Positions 44,672 through 54,090 are shown, counted from the first letter of the stretch. The stretch is DNA of 64,000 bases from Croceibacterium mercuriale (GCF_000802385.1 NZ_JTDN01000001.1:379501-443500); one strand, 5' to 3'. Made by a program: numbers and translations. The notes: generated by a model not told the origin, from the letters alone.

Positions 44672-44763
44672 GTAGGTTTGTCATGGGGCAGGGTGATCCG
44701 ATTGCTTGGAGGTGATCCCGCCGAACGGTCGGGACGGGGCGAGGGTTTCCGCCACCCTGCCGC

Positions 44764-46812
44764 TTACCTGCCGGCGCTGAGTTCGCCGCCGGCGACAAGC
44801 GCGGCATGCGGCACGAAGGCGCCGTCCAGCGGCGCCCCGTTCCAGCGCGGCGGCTGCCCTGCATCGCCCCGCGTGATCGCGAGGGTGCGGCCCTCCGGCA
44901 GCCTGATGGTAACCCGGTCGAAGGCAGGCGTGGTGACCAGATATTCGGGCCGGCCGGGTACCAGCGGGTAGAGGCCCATGGATGCCCACACGTACCATGC
45001 CGCCATGCCGCCGGCATCGTCGTCCATCCCGTCGGCATAGCCGACCGGGTCCAGCGCGAAGCTGCGCCCATGCCAAGGTGCCGGGCGCTTGCCGGCATTG
45101 GTGTACCAGTGGTCCATCGGCCGGTGCAGGATCCGGTCCACCAGCGCGCGGGTCCGGTCCGGCTGCCCGGCGGCGGCGAACAGGAAGGGCGTCTGGATGT
45201 CCGGCTGGTTCGTCATGTTGAACAGCCCGTCGCCGAAGAAGCGGTCGAGCTCGGCCGTGAAGCGGTCGCGACCAAGGCCGTCCTCCATCAGCCAGGCGAG
45301 ATCGAACACCGGAGCCCAGCGATATTGCCACAGCGTACCCTGATACAGGCCGCGCGCCTTCACCACGTCGAAGTCGGGCGCGACATCGCGGAAGGTGTCG
45401 CGCCACATCCGGCGGTAGGATAGCGCCTCTGTCCCCAGGCGGGTGGCGCGGGCCGTGTCGCCCAGGTCGCCGGCGAGTTCGGCCACGGCCCAGATGTCGT
45501 AGGCCGTCTCGATCTCCTGATCCGGTGCGGCGCGGGGCAGGGTGGCGAGTTCCGCCTCCATCAGCGGCAGCAGTTCGGCCGCGTCGAAGCCGGTGATGCC
45601 CTTGCGGCGGAAATCGAGCAGCGCGACGCCGGCATGTTCGGTCCGCACCGTGATGAACGGTTCGCTGTCGGTCGCCCACTGCATCTTGCCGGCGACATAC
45701 AGCTCCGCCAGCGAAGCGGCGATGTCGGCGGAGCGTTGCGGATCGAGCAGTGCCAGCAATGGCAGCTGCGTGCGGTAATTGTCCCACACCGCCCAGCCGG
45801 CATAGCGGTGCTGTCCCTCCGGCACCTGCTGCAGCGATCCGTCCGACCGGCGATAACGGCCATCGGCATCGTCGATCTGCGCGGGCGTCTGCATGACGCG
45901 GAACAGGTGGGTGTAGAACAGTCGCGACGCCTCGCCATCGCCGGGCACCGCGACGCGGGCCAGTTCGTGGCTCCAGGCGGCGCGGACCTCGGCGCGCAAG
46001 TCCTCCAGCGAGCGACCGCCCACCTGTGCCGCCAGCACGCGGGCGGCGGAGGCGGAGTCGACCACCGACAGGCCGGTGCGCAGCTCGACCCTGTCGCCAG
46101 CTGCCACGGCAAGGTCGAAGGCCAGCCTGTCGCCCTCCAGCATGATCGGCGCGTCGTTCACCCGCGCGCCGTTCAGCAGCAGCTGCGATGCGGAGGACAG
46201 GTGGTAGATGCCTTCGTCGCACACGGTCCCGGCGGACATGCGCGCCTGCAGGTCCGCGCCTGAACCGGCCTGCATCCATTCGACGGCGTGACGCACGGTG
46301 TAGCTGTGGCGTGGGTCGATCACCAGGCGCACCGTGCCGGCACGGGGCAGTGTGAAGCGCACGATCCCCGCCGCGCCGTTCGCCGCCAGCTCGGCCGCGA
46401 TCCCGTCGCCATAGGTCACGCCGTACCAGCCCGGGCCGGCCCGTTCGGTCGCCTTGTCCATCAGCCACGGGCCGCTGTTGCCGGCGTAGGCCAGGGCCAC
46501 ATGCAGGTCCCCGCCGCCGCCGCCGCAGCCCACCCCCACGGCGCGGGTGTGGGAGAAGCCGGTCAGTTGCATTGCGGCGTGATCGTATCCGGCATGCTGC
46601 GCCGGCCGTGTGTCGGGCGACAGCTGCACCATGCCGTATGGTCCGGTCGCCGCCGGGGTGAGCTGCCCATGGTCGCCGGACGTGCCGACGAAGGGATCGA
46701 CCAGGTCGACCGGTTCGGGCGCGGGTGTCTCGGCCAAGGCCGGCGATAGCATCAGCAGCGACGCGGCGAGGGCGGCAAGGGGCGGGGCGATGCAGGGCAG
46801 GGGAACAGGCAT
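44764..46812 (-). CDS. GH92 calcium-dependent exo-alpha-mannosidase family protein
   Basis: This 682-residue exported enzyme has a signal peptide ending PALAETP. Family hallmarks are VDLVDPFVGTSGDHG and ATGPYGMVQLSPDT at the start, MQLTGFSHTRAVGVGCGG, and near the C-terminus MDDDAGGMAAWYVWASMGLY followed by PLVPGRPEYLVTTPAFDRV. GH92 enzymes release mannose from alpha-mannans or N-glycans. The ATG at 46812 gives a clean signal; a GTG at 46884 would place 24 charged residues in front. It is divergent from the TBDR at 46996 across a palindrome-rich control region, which argues that the two share a substrate and regulator. Confidence 0.9.
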   Translation of the reverse strand: MPVPLPCIAPPLAALAASLLMLSPALAETPAPEPVDLVDPFVGTSGDHGQLTPAATGPYGMVQLSPDTRPAQHAGYDHAAMQLTGFSHTRAVGVGCGGGGGDLHVALAYAGNSGPWLMDKATERAGPGWYGVTYGDGIAAELAANGAAGIVRFTLPRAGTVRLVIDPRHSYTVRHAVEWMQAGSGADLQARMSAGTVCDEGIYHLSSASQLLLNGARVNDAPIMLEGDRLAFDLAVAAGDRVELRTGLSVVDSASAARVLAAQVGGRSLEDLRAEVRAAWSHELARVAVPGDGEASRLFYTHLFRVMQTPAQIDDADGRYRRSDGSLQQVPEGQHRYAGWAVWDNYRTQLPLLALLDPQRSADIAASLAELYVAGKMQWATDSEPFITVRTEHAGVALLDFRRKGITGFDAAELLPLMEAELATLPRAAPDQEIETAYDIWAVAELAGDLGDTARATRLGTEALSYRRMWRDTFRDVAPDFDVVKARGLYQGTLWQYRWAPVFDLAWLMEDGLGRDRFTAELDRFFGDGLFNMTNQPDIQTPFLFAAAGQPDRTRALVDRILHRPMDHWYTNAGKRPAPWHGRSFALDPVGYADGMDDDAGGMAAWYVWASMGLYPLVPGRPEYLVTTPAFDRVTIRLPEGRTLAITRGDAGQPPRWNGAPLDGAFVPHAALVAGGELSAGR

Positions 46813-46827
46813 GATGCGCCGCCTATG

Positions 46828-46932
46828 GCCGGTTTGTGACAGCGCTGCGATGGTCGCAGCGACTTGCCGCTGAATTCTTCTCACAAATGTAAGAAATCCG
46901 GTCGATCCGACACGGACCCGTCACAAACCGGC
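46828..46932. promoter_or_regulatory. Symmetric control region between GH92 and TBDR
   Basis: A 13-base sequence GCCGGTTTGTGAC (46828-46840) recurs as its exact reverse complement at 46920-46932, one copy near each divergent gene. Between them are a 19-base hairpin CGCTGCGA-TGG-TCGCAGCG (46843-46861) and the 18-base palindrome at 46878-46895. The symmetry suggests a shared regulator acting on both promoters, perhaps by looping. Confidence 0.55.
46878..46895. promoter_or_regulatory. 18-base near-perfect palindrome, likely operator
   Basis: TTCTCACAAATGTAAGAA has arms TTCT-n-ACA and TGT-n-AGAA with a single mismatched pair, in an AT-rich patch roughly midway between the divergent GH92 and TBDR start codons. 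A possible TBDR -35 (TTGCCG, 46864-46869) lies just to the left, so the palindrome would cover the -10 region. Confidence 0.5.
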
Positions 46933-46995
46933 GCCACTTGCGCCTCACGTGCCGCCAGCAGGGTGGCGATGCACGCCGATGCGACAAGGGTCACA

Positions 46996-49527
46996 ATGTA
47001 CAAGAACATGCCCGTTTCCGGTGCCGCGATCATCGCGATCAGCGCCTCCATGACCGCACAGGCGCAGGACGCCGTCACACAGGCTGGCGCCGCCACGCAG
47101 GCCGATGCCCGCGCCGCGGCGGCAGGGACCGGCACCGCGACGGACAGCCCGGCGGGATCGGAAATCATCGTCACCGGGGCCGCCCGCGCGCAGCGCCGGT
47201 TCGATGCGTCCTACGCCATCAACACGCTGAACCAGGACACGATCGCCAAGATCGCGCCGCTGAACTTTGCGGACCTGATCGGCCAGCTGCCCGGCTTCCA
47301 GACGGAAAGCACGGGGGGCGAGGTGCAGAACATCTATCGTATCCGCGGTCTGCCCAACGATGGCGGGTTCGTCTCCTTCCAGCAGGACGGCCTGCCGTTG
47401 TTCCACGAGAATGACGGCGTGTTCTTCCGCGGCGACGCGATCCTGCGGCAGGACATCATGACGCAGCGGCTGGAGGTCGTGCGTGGCGGGCCGGCACCGG
47501 TCTTCGCCAGCTATTCCGGCGCGATCATCAACGCCATCACCCGCGAAGGCAGCGATACGCCGGCCGGCGGTGCGCAGGTGACGCTGGGCGACACCGGCCT
47601 GTACCGGCTGGACGCATACCAGTCCGGCCCGCTGGGCAACGACACCTACTTCGCGGTGGGCGGGTTCATCCGCCATCACGATGGCTACCGCGACAACGGC
47701 TTCCCCAATGATCGCGGCGGGCAGATCCGCGCCAACATCCGGCACGATCTGGCAAACGGCTTCGTCAAGCTGAGCGCGAACTACGTCAACGACAAGAACG
47801 TGTTCTACCTGCCGATCCCGATCGCCGATCCGCGCAATCCGTCGGTCAGCCTGGATCCGTTCATCGACTATTTCGACGGCACGATGAACTCGCCCGCGTT
47901 CCGCAGTGTGACGATTCCCTATCGCACCGGCACCGGGCAGACCGACAGCCGCACCACCGATCTGGCGGATGGGCGCCACATGCGCGTGTTCAATGCCGGC
48001 CTGCAGTACGAGGCGGAGTTCGATGACTGGCTGGTATCCGCCAAGCTGGGCTACACGCAGGGCAAGAACCGGTTCACCGCGTTCTATTCCACCACCAACC
48101 CGGCCGATGCCGACGTGTTCGCCGCCGGATATCGCGCCCGCGCCGCCGCCGCGTTCGGCCCGGTCGTGTCGTTCGGCTACACGCTGGCAGGCACGAACGA
48201 CGTCTACCTGCCGGACGACGACAGCGGGCTGGTGATGCAGGGCCAGTATCGCGACGTCGCGTCGGACTTCTACTCGGCGCAAGGCAACCTGTCCGTCGCC
48301 AAGCGGTTCGAGACGGCGCTGGGCAGTCATGACATCACCGTGGGCCTGTATGGCAGCCTGTACGGAATGGACCGGTTCTACGCCTACCAGAACTACCTGA
48401 TCGAGGTGGCGGGTACGCCGCGCACGCTGGACCTGGTCGCCTACAACGCCGGCGGGGCGGAGGTCGGCCGGGTGACCGATAACGGCGTGCTGAACTATGC
48501 CGCCACCCTGAACGGCGGCGACAGCGATGCGCAGATGTTCGCCATCTACGCCAACGACACCTGGGAGATCGTGCCCGGCCTGCGCATCGATGCCGGCATC
48601 CGGCACGAGGAATATGACTATTCCGGCTATGGCGCGCTGACCGAGCAGGTCGATCTGGGCGACCGCACCACGCTGGCCGACGATGCCACGCGCGGCTTCA
48701 CCGGGCGCATCCTGAACCGGGAGATGAAGACGAGAGCGACCAACTGGACGGTCGGCGCCAATTACGACTTCAGCAACGTGGTCGGGATCTATGCCCGCGC
48801 TTCGCACCTGGAGACCCCGCCCAACGTGCAGTCGGTCATGGAGGTGAACCCCAATCCGGTGTTCATCACCACGATAGCGGACCAGTACGAAGTGGGTCTG
48901 AAGCTGGCGAGCGGCCGGTCGTACCTCTACGCCACCGGCTTCTATTCCAATTTCGACCCGCTGAACGCTTCCTTCCTGGCGTTCGATCCGACCACGGGCC
49001 GCAACGACGTGAACGTGCCCTTCATCGGCGAGGCGCAGATCCTGGGCGTGGAGCTGGACGGTGCATTGTCGCTGACCTCGTGGTTCACGCTCAACGGCGC
49101 GCTGACGATCAGCGATCCCAAGTACAAGAACTTCCAGTCCGCGACCGGCGCCGACCCGGAACAGGTGGAAGGCAACCAGATCACCCGCCAGCCCAAGGTG
49201 TACGGCAACATCCGTCCAACCTTCGACTTCGCGGTGAACGACACCGATGTGTCGGTCTATGGCCGTTACACCTATATGGGGGAGCGGTTCGTCGACCTGT
49301 ACAACAACACCGCGCTGCCGGCTTACGGCACGGTGGGTGCAGGCATCACGGTCAACCATGGGCCGTGGCAGGTGCAGGTCGTAGGCGACGACCTGTTCAA
49401 CGAGCGTGGCCTGACCGAAGGCAATACCCGCACGGACTCGCTGGCAGGGCAGGGCAATGCGGAGGCGATCTATGGCCGCCCGATCTTCGGCCGCAATGTT
49501 CGCCTTGTCGTGGGCCTGGATTGGTGA
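46996..49527 (+). CDS. TonB-dependent receptor divergent from GH92
   Basis: This 843-residue receptor has the ATG at 46996 (MYKNMPVSG, with AAGGG upstream) and a signal ending TAQAQD. The plug region has EIIVTGAARAQRRFDASYAI, LNFADLIGQLPGFQTESTGG and RIRGLPNDGGFVSFQQDGLP. The barrel ends RNVRLVVGLDW with an aromatic terminus. The plug sequence differs from both other plug types in the window. Divergence from GH92 across a shared palindromic region suggests that it imports mannose-containing oligosaccharides, by inference. The next gene starts within its stop codon. Confidence 0.9.
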   Translation: MYKNMPVSGAAIIAISASMTAQAQDAVTQAGAATQADARAAAAGTGTATDSPAGSEIIVTGAARAQRRFDASYAINTLNQDTIAKIAPLNFADLIGQLPGFQTESTGGEVQNIYRIRGLPNDGGFVSFQQDGLPLFHENDGVFFRGDAILRQDIMTQRLEVVRGGPAPVFASYSGAIINAITREGSDTPAGGAQVTLGDTGLYRLDAYQSGPLGNDTYFAVGGFIRHHDGYRDNGFPNDRGGQIRANIRHDLANGFVKLSANYVNDKNVFYLPIPIADPRNPSVSLDPFIDYFDGTMNSPAFRSVTIPYRTGTGQTDSRTTDLADGRHMRVFNAGLQYEAEFDDWLVSAKLGYTQGKNRFTAFYSTTNPADADVFAAGYRARAAAAFGPVVSFGYTLAGTNDVYLPDDDSGLVMQGQYRDVASDFYSAQGNLSVAKRFETALGSHDITVGLYGSLYGMDRFYAYQNYLIEVAGTPRTLDLVAYNAGGAEVGRVTDNGVLNYAATLNGGDSDAQMFAIYANDTWEIVPGLRIDAGIRHEEYDYSGYGALTEQVDLGDRTTLADDATRGFTGRILNREMKTRATNWTVGANYDFSNVVGIYARASHLETPPNVQSVMEVNPNPVFITTIADQYEVGLKLASGRSYLYATGFYSNFDPLNASFLAFDPTTGRNDVNVPFIGEAQILGVELDGALSLTSWFTLNGALTISDPKYKNFQSATGADPEQVEGNQITRQPKVYGNIRPTFDFAVNDTDVSVYGRYTYMGERFVDLYNNTALPAYGTVGAGITVNHGPWQVQVVGDDLFNERGLTEGNTRTDSLAGQGNAEAIYGRPIFGRNVRLVVGLDW

Positions 49528-50702
49528 GCGCGCTCCGCCTGATGGTGCGGGCGGCGCTGGCCGCCGCCTGCGTCTTTTCCGGCCCCGTGCTGACGCAGGC
49601 GGCGGAGCCGGTCGCGGTGGAGGATGCGGCATTTGCCGCATTGTCGCAGCGATTGTTCCCGCTGTTCACCGCGTTGGCGCAGGACCCTGCGGCCATGTCG
49701 GCGCTGATGACGGACCCGGGCACGCGGGACATCATGTCCGCCCGAGCTACGCGGCAGGCCACCTGCCGGCAGGACACCGGTTGCGTCGCCCAGGCGCTGC
49801 TGTGGCAGGAGGCCGAGATCGCCACGCTGGCAGCGGCGCTCCCCGCCACGCTGCCGGCCTTCGACGATGGCGTGGCGGCGCAGGCCACCCGCGAGTTGCA
49901 GGGCGTGAACGTGATCCTGGGTACCTATGGCCTGGGTCAGGTGCCGGCGTATCCGGCAATCGACGGCGCAGGCGTGCTGGACCCGGCCGAGCGGCGCGCC
50001 TGGCTGCAGGCGGCACTGTGGCTGTCGGGCACCCCGCGCGGCGGTTCCTTGCAGGGGATGGACCTGTCCTTCGATTTCGCGCTGGCCCTGCTGGACGGCA
50101 GCACGCGCACCGATGCCGTGGCGCACCTGCCGATCGAAGGCGGCATGAACGAGGCAGCGTTCACCCGGGCACGCAGGACGGACTGGGGCAAGTACCGCTA
50201 CACCGCGCTGATCGTCACCGGCATAGGGCCGGAGCTGGCCGACATGCCGCTGAGCCCCGGCGGCAAGTACCACCTGCGCCTGGCCGCTCAGCAGTTCGCC
50301 GCCGGCGACGCGCCGTTCATCATCGTATCGGGCGGGCGTGCCCATCCGTTCAACACGCGCTTCACCGAGGCGGTGGAGATGCGCACCGCGCTGATCGAAC
50401 GCTATGGCATCCCCGCCGACCGGATCGTGATCGATCCGCACGCCCGGCATACGACCACCAACCTGCGCAACGCCGCCCGCCTGCTGGTGGCGATGGGTGC
50501 GCCACTGGAGCGGGACACGCTGGTCGTGTGCAATCCGGTGCAGAGCGCCGCCATCGGCAGCCCGGCCTTTGTCGAGCGCAACCAGCGTGAGCTCGGTTAT
50601 GCGCCGGGCGTGGCAGGTGCGCGGATCAGTCCGACGCTGCTGGCATGGCGACCCGACGCGGCCTCCGCCCGGATCGACCCGCGCGATCCGCTGGACCCCT
50701 GA
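49524..50702 (+). CDS. Exported YdcF/SanA-like (DUF218) protein with long N-terminal extension
   Basis: This 392-residue protein starts at a GTG that overlaps the TBDR stop (GTGA), or alternatively at ATG 49542. Both give a signal peptide ending LTQAAEP. Residues about 30-210 form a helical domain I do not recognise. Residues about 215-350 are a DUF218 domain: YTALIVTGIGPELADMPLSP, FIIVSGGRAHPFNTRFTEAV, ERYGIPADRIVIDPHARHTT with TNLRN. DUF218 proteins act in envelope-related processes of unclear chemistry. Tight coupling to a GH92-linked TBDR is unusual and hints at a role in glycan uptake or processing. Confidence 0.8.
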   Translation: MSALRLMVRAALAAACVFSGPVLTQAAEPVAVEDAAFAALSQRLFPLFTALAQDPAAMSALMTDPGTRDIMSARATRQATCRQDTGCVAQALLWQEAEIATLAAALPATLPAFDDGVAAQATRELQGVNVILGTYGLGQVPAYPAIDGAGVLDPAERRAWLQAALWLSGTPRGGSLQGMDLSFDFALALLDGSTRTDAVAHLPIEGGMNEAAFTRARRTDWGKYRYTALIVTGIGPELADMPLSPGGKYHLRLAAQQFAAGDAPFIIVSGGRAHPFNTRFTEAVEMRTALIERYGIPADRIVIDPHARHTTTNLRNAARLLVAMGAPLERDTLVVCNPVQSAAIGSPAFVERNQRELGYAPGVAGARISPTLLAWRPDAASARIDPRDPLDP

Positions 50703-50754
50703 CCAGCCTCCGGAGAAGTGCGGCCACCGCGCAGGCGCAGTAGGGAAGCCAGGT

Positions 50755-50771
50755 TGCCTGAAAAGCAGGCA
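50755..50771 (+). terminator. Weak hairpin after the YdcF-like gene
   Basis: TGCCTG and CAGGCA pair around AAAAG 53 bases after the stop codon. There is no T-run, so any terminator role is doubtful. Confidence 0.25.
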
Positions 50772-50862
50772 CAAAGCGCGGCAAATGTGCAACAATGCCA
50801 TCCCAAACTGTGCGGTGCGCCACCACAATCTGAGATTGACAGCTAGGCAAGGCGGCATGGTG

Positions 50863-50902
50863 GGGTTAACCCGCCCTCAGGATCGGCGGTCACAGAACCG
50901 CC
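50863..50902. promoter_or_regulatory. Palindrome and leader hairpin before a TBDR
   Basis: GGGTTAACCC (50863-50872) is a perfect 10-base palindrome. GGCGGT-CACAGA-ACCGCC (50885-50902) is a hairpin ending just before the AGAGG ribosome site of the TBDR. A TTGACA at 50836-50841 could be a -35, but no fitting -10 follows. An operator plus a translation-affecting leader is possible. Confidence 0.35.
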
Positions 50903-50927
50903 AACACTTCAGAGGATGTTCTCCGCC

Positions 50928-53714
50928 ATGCGTTCCACGCCCCTCGTTTCGGTCACCCGCACGTCTGTCGCCGCCCTGGCGATCGCCCTGGTGACAGCCC
51001 TGCCGGCCGCGGCGCAGGATTCCTCCACCCAGGCCGCCGGTGAAGCGACGCCGACCGAGCCGGTTGCCGACGCCCCAGCGGGCGACGAGATCGTCGTCAC
51101 CGGCATCCGCGCCTCGCTTGCCAGCGCGCTGAGCGCCAAGCGCGATTCCGCGCAGGTGATCGACGCCATCTCTGCCGAAGACATCGGCAAGTTCCCCGAC
51201 AAGAACATCGGCGAGGCGCTGCAGCGCGTCACCGGCGTGCAGATCAGCCGTGCTGGTGGTGAAGGGCAGAGCATCTCCATCCGTGGTGCCGAGCCCGCGC
51301 TGAACCGCGTGGAGATCAACGGCCAGACGGCCCTGTCGACCAATGTCGGCGGTGGCCGCGCGGTCGAATTCCGCGACCTGCCGGTGGAATTCGTCAACCG
51401 GCTGGAGGTGGTGAAGTCCGCCACTCCCGACATGACCGAAGGCGGCCTTGGCGGCACCGTGCGGATCATCACCCGCCGGCCGTTTGACGGCAACGGCGAG
51501 TCCTACGTCGCCGGCTCCGCCCAGGCGATCTACAGCGAGCTGTCGCAGCGGATTGACCCCAAGTTCGCGCTGATCGGCAGCACGCTGTTCAACAACGACA
51601 CAATGGGTCTGCTGGTCTCCGCCACTTACGAGGAGCGCAGCCTGTGGTACGACCAGCTGCGCACCACCGGCTGGCGCCAGATCGACCGCAATCCGGCGGT
51701 CGCCGGCGTGCAGGCGCTGGACCTGAACAATGATGGCGTGGGCGACTTCTACCCCGACATCCCGCGCCCGATCATCAACCGCGAGCTGACCAAGCGCGGA
51801 TCGATCAACGGCATCTTCGAATGGCGCCCGACCGACGATCTGCGCATGTTCGTGGAAGGCACGCACACCCGCTCCGACATGGAGCTGGACAGCCAGTTCC
51901 TGCAGCTGGGCACGGTGCAGAACATCATCAATGGCGGCGTGGACCCCAGCCGGACCGTCATCGGCCCGGACAACACGGCGCAGAGCGTGACCTTCGTGGG
52001 CGGCGTCGCCGCACCGGGCGGGCTGAGCGCTGCGTACCGCAACATCCTGGGCACGCAGGAGCGCCGGACCACCAACGCGCAGGCCGGCTTCGAATGGACG
52101 ACCGGCCAGCTGACGCTGAGCGGCCGCGGCAGCTATGCCAAGGCGCGCGCCTTCAACGACGAGGTCAACGCGACCGCCACGGCGCAGGGGCTGTCCTCGC
52201 TGACGATCGATTACAACAACGATCAGAACGCGCCGAACATCACCCTGCCGATCGACCCGACGACCGCGCAGGGCATTACCCAGCTGATCGTGCTGAGCCG
52301 TCCGCGGTTCAACAACCAGGAAGAGATCGGCGGCAAGCTGGATGCCGAGTATGAGCCGACCGGCGGCTTCTTCACCTCCTTCAAGGTGGGTGGCCAGTAC
52401 CGCAAGCTGACGGCCGACAGCATCTATTACGACAAGGCACTGACGCTGAACGGCGTGACTGGCCAGACGACCCTCAACAACTTCAACAGCGGCGTCAGCG
52501 CCACGGTTGTGCAGTCGACGGAAGTTCCGCTGGCGCTGATCCAGCGCATCCAGGGCATCGTCGCCAACAACGCCACGCTGGGCGACCACGACTTCTTCGG
52601 CGGCGCGAACCTTGGCTATGATGGCGGGATCCGGCGCTGGGTGAACCTCGGCATGAACCTGGCCGATGCCGTGGGCGTGCCCGATGCCTATGACAATCCG
52701 GTCCCGCTCGACACCTGGGAAGTGAACGAGGACAACTGGGCCGGTTATGCCCAGGCTGCATTCGAGGCCGATCTCGGCGTGATCGTGAAGGGCGTTGTCG
52801 GCGCCCGCGTGGTCGACACCAGGACCACCTCGGACGGGTTCCAGGTCCAGGGCGGCAGGGTCACCCCGGTGTCGTTCGATGGCGGCTACACGGAATTCCT
52901 GCCCTCCATCAACCTGACGGCAGAGCTGATCCCGAACCGCCTGCAGGCGCGCGCCACTGCCACCGAGGTGCTGGCCCGTCCGCTGCCGCAGCAGCTGGCG
53001 CCGCGCTTCACGCTGGATGTCGTCGGCCTGACCGGTTCGCGCGGTAATCCCGATCTGCAGCCGTACCGCGCCCGGCAGTACGATCTGGGTCTGGAATACT
53101 ACTTCAACAACGTCAGCTATGTGTCGGCGACCTACTTCCGCAAGGAGATCGGCTCGTTCGTGCAGAACGTGACCGAACCCTACACCGATCCGGCAAGCGG
53201 CGCTGTCTATGCCATCAACGTGCCGTCCAACGGTACGCAGAAGGTGACGATCAACGGCGCCGAGGTTGGTGGCCAGTACATCTTCGACTTCCTGCCCGGT
53301 CCGCTGGCCAATCTCGGCCTGCTGGCGAACTACACCTTCTCCGACGATAGCGGTTACGAGGAAAAGGACTTCTTCACCGGCGGTCCGCTGTCCTTCCCGG
53401 GCCTGTCGCGCCACAGCTACAACGTGTCGGCCTTCTACGAGGACGACGTATTCAGCATCCGTGGTTCGTACAACTGGCGGTCCAAGTACCTGATCACCGC
53501 GCTGGGCCGTGGCAACAATCCGGAATTCGGCGAGGCGTATGGCCAGCTGGACGCATCGGCCGGCTACAACATCAACGAGAAGGCTTCGCTGTTCGTGGAG
53601 GCCGTGAACCTGACCAATGCGGTGCGGATCGAGAACGCCAACAGCGAATATCGCCGCACCATCCTGGAGACGTTCGGCCGCCGCTTCTATGCCGGCATGC
53701 GCCTGCGCTTCTGA
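50928..53714 (+). CDS. TonB-dependent receptor, Xanthomonas/Caulobacter type
   Basis: This receptor has about 928 residues from the ATG at 50928 (MRSTPLVSVTRTS, AGAGG 12 bases before). An ATG at 50916 lies in frame but overlaps the ribosome site. The signal ends PAAAQD. The plug has EIVVTGIRASLASALSAKRD, FPDKNIGEALQRVTGVQISR and AEPALNRVEINGQTALST. The barrel ends RRFYAGMRLRF. It has no STN domain. No enzyme gene is directly attached, so the ligand cannot be guessed, though this family mostly handles plant and algal glycans. A strong terminator follows. Confidence 0.92.
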   Translation: MRSTPLVSVTRTSVAALAIALVTALPAAAQDSSTQAAGEATPTEPVADAPAGDEIVVTGIRASLASALSAKRDSAQVIDAISAEDIGKFPDKNIGEALQRVTGVQISRAGGEGQSISIRGAEPALNRVEINGQTALSTNVGGGRAVEFRDLPVEFVNRLEVVKSATPDMTEGGLGGTVRIITRRPFDGNGESYVAGSAQAIYSELSQRIDPKFALIGSTLFNNDTMGLLVSATYEERSLWYDQLRTTGWRQIDRNPAVAGVQALDLNNDGVGDFYPDIPRPIINRELTKRGSINGIFEWRPTDDLRMFVEGTHTRSDMELDSQFLQLGTVQNIINGGVDPSRTVIGPDNTAQSVTFVGGVAAPGGLSAAYRNILGTQERRTTNAQAGFEWTTGQLTLSGRGSYAKARAFNDEVNATATAQGLSSLTIDYNNDQNAPNITLPIDPTTAQGITQLIVLSRPRFNNQEEIGGKLDAEYEPTGGFFTSFKVGGQYRKLTADSIYYDKALTLNGVTGQTTLNNFNSGVSATVVQSTEVPLALIQRIQGIVANNATLGDHDFFGGANLGYDGGIRRWVNLGMNLADAVGVPDAYDNPVPLDTWEVNEDNWAGYAQAAFEADLGVIVKGVVGARVVDTRTTSDGFQVQGGRVTPVSFDGGYTEFLPSINLTAELIPNRLQARATATEVLARPLPQQLAPRFTLDVVGLTGSRGNPDLQPYRARQYDLGLEYYFNNVSYVSATYFRKEIGSFVQNVTEPYTDPASGAVYAINVPSNGTQKVTINGAEVGGQYIFDFLPGPLANLGLLANYTFSDDSGYEEKDFFTGGPLSFPGLSRHSYNVSAFYEDDVFSIRGSYNWRSKYLITALGRGNNPEFGEAYGQLDASAGYNINEKASLFVEAVNLTNAVRIENANSEYRRTILETFGRRFYAGMRLRF

Positions 53715-53721
53715 CCTGACG

Positions 53722-53739
53722 CATCTCAGTGCTGAGATG
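53722..53739 (+). other. Short perfect stem-loop just after a TBDR stop
   Basis: CATCTCAG-TG-CTGAGATG is an 18-base perfect palindromic stem, 8 bases after the stop and 5 bases before the real terminator hairpin. It may protect the 3' end of the mRNA. Confidence 0.4.
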
Positions 53740-53744
53740 GTTGA

Positions 53745-53769
53745 GGCGGTCCCGATGGGACCGCCTTTT
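53745..53769 (+). terminator. Rho-independent terminator after TBDR
   Basis: GGCGGTCCC-GAT-GGGACCGCC is a perfect 9-base-pair stem followed by TTTT. It is the clearest intrinsic terminator in the window. Confidence 0.9.
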
Positions 53770-53856
53770 CCATGTCCGCGGTACGGAACGGACCGGCCCA
53801 TCGCTCGCTGTCAGGGCGAAGTATCGCCGTGTCCGGCGATGCCGGGAGAGTATCGC

Positions 53857-54066
53857 ATGACCAAGGACCTGAAAGCCGGCGATCACGTGAAGTGGGACAC
53901 GCCACAGGGCGAGACGACCGGCAAGGTGGTGAAAAAGGAAACCGGCACCACCAAGGCCGGGGGTCACACCGCCAAGGCCAGCAAGGACGATCCGCAATAT
54001 CGGGTCAAGAGCGACAAGTCCGGCAAGGAAGCCGTGCACAAGCCGGACGCCTTGAAGAAGAAGTGA
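53857..54066 (+). CDS. DUF2945 (hypervirulence-associated TUDOR-like) small protein
   Basis: This 69-residue lysine-rich protein begins MTKDLKAGDHVKWDTPQGET, with TGKVVKKETGTTKAGGHTAK and QYRVKSDKSGKEAVHKPDAL, the DUF2945 pattern. The fold is a small beta-barrel; its function in bacteria is unknown. GGGAGAG precedes the ATG. It stands alone between the TBDR terminator and a convergent siderophore receptor. Confidence 0.85.
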   Translation: MTKDLKAGDHVKWDTPQGETTGKVVKKETGTTKAGGHTAKASKDDPQYRVKSDKSGKEAVHKPDALKKK

Positions 54067-54090
54067 TGCGGCTGTCCGCCGGCCGTGCGC

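Noticed and set aside
42530-44971. A long plus-strand frame running through trhO, the flavoprotein and the GH92 end
   Set aside because: It shadows three well-supported genes and has no recognisable domain.
46945-53801. Two very long minus-strand frames opposite the TBDRs at 46996 and 50928
   Set aside because: Antisense shadows with His/Arg/Val-rich composition and no starts with ribosome sites.
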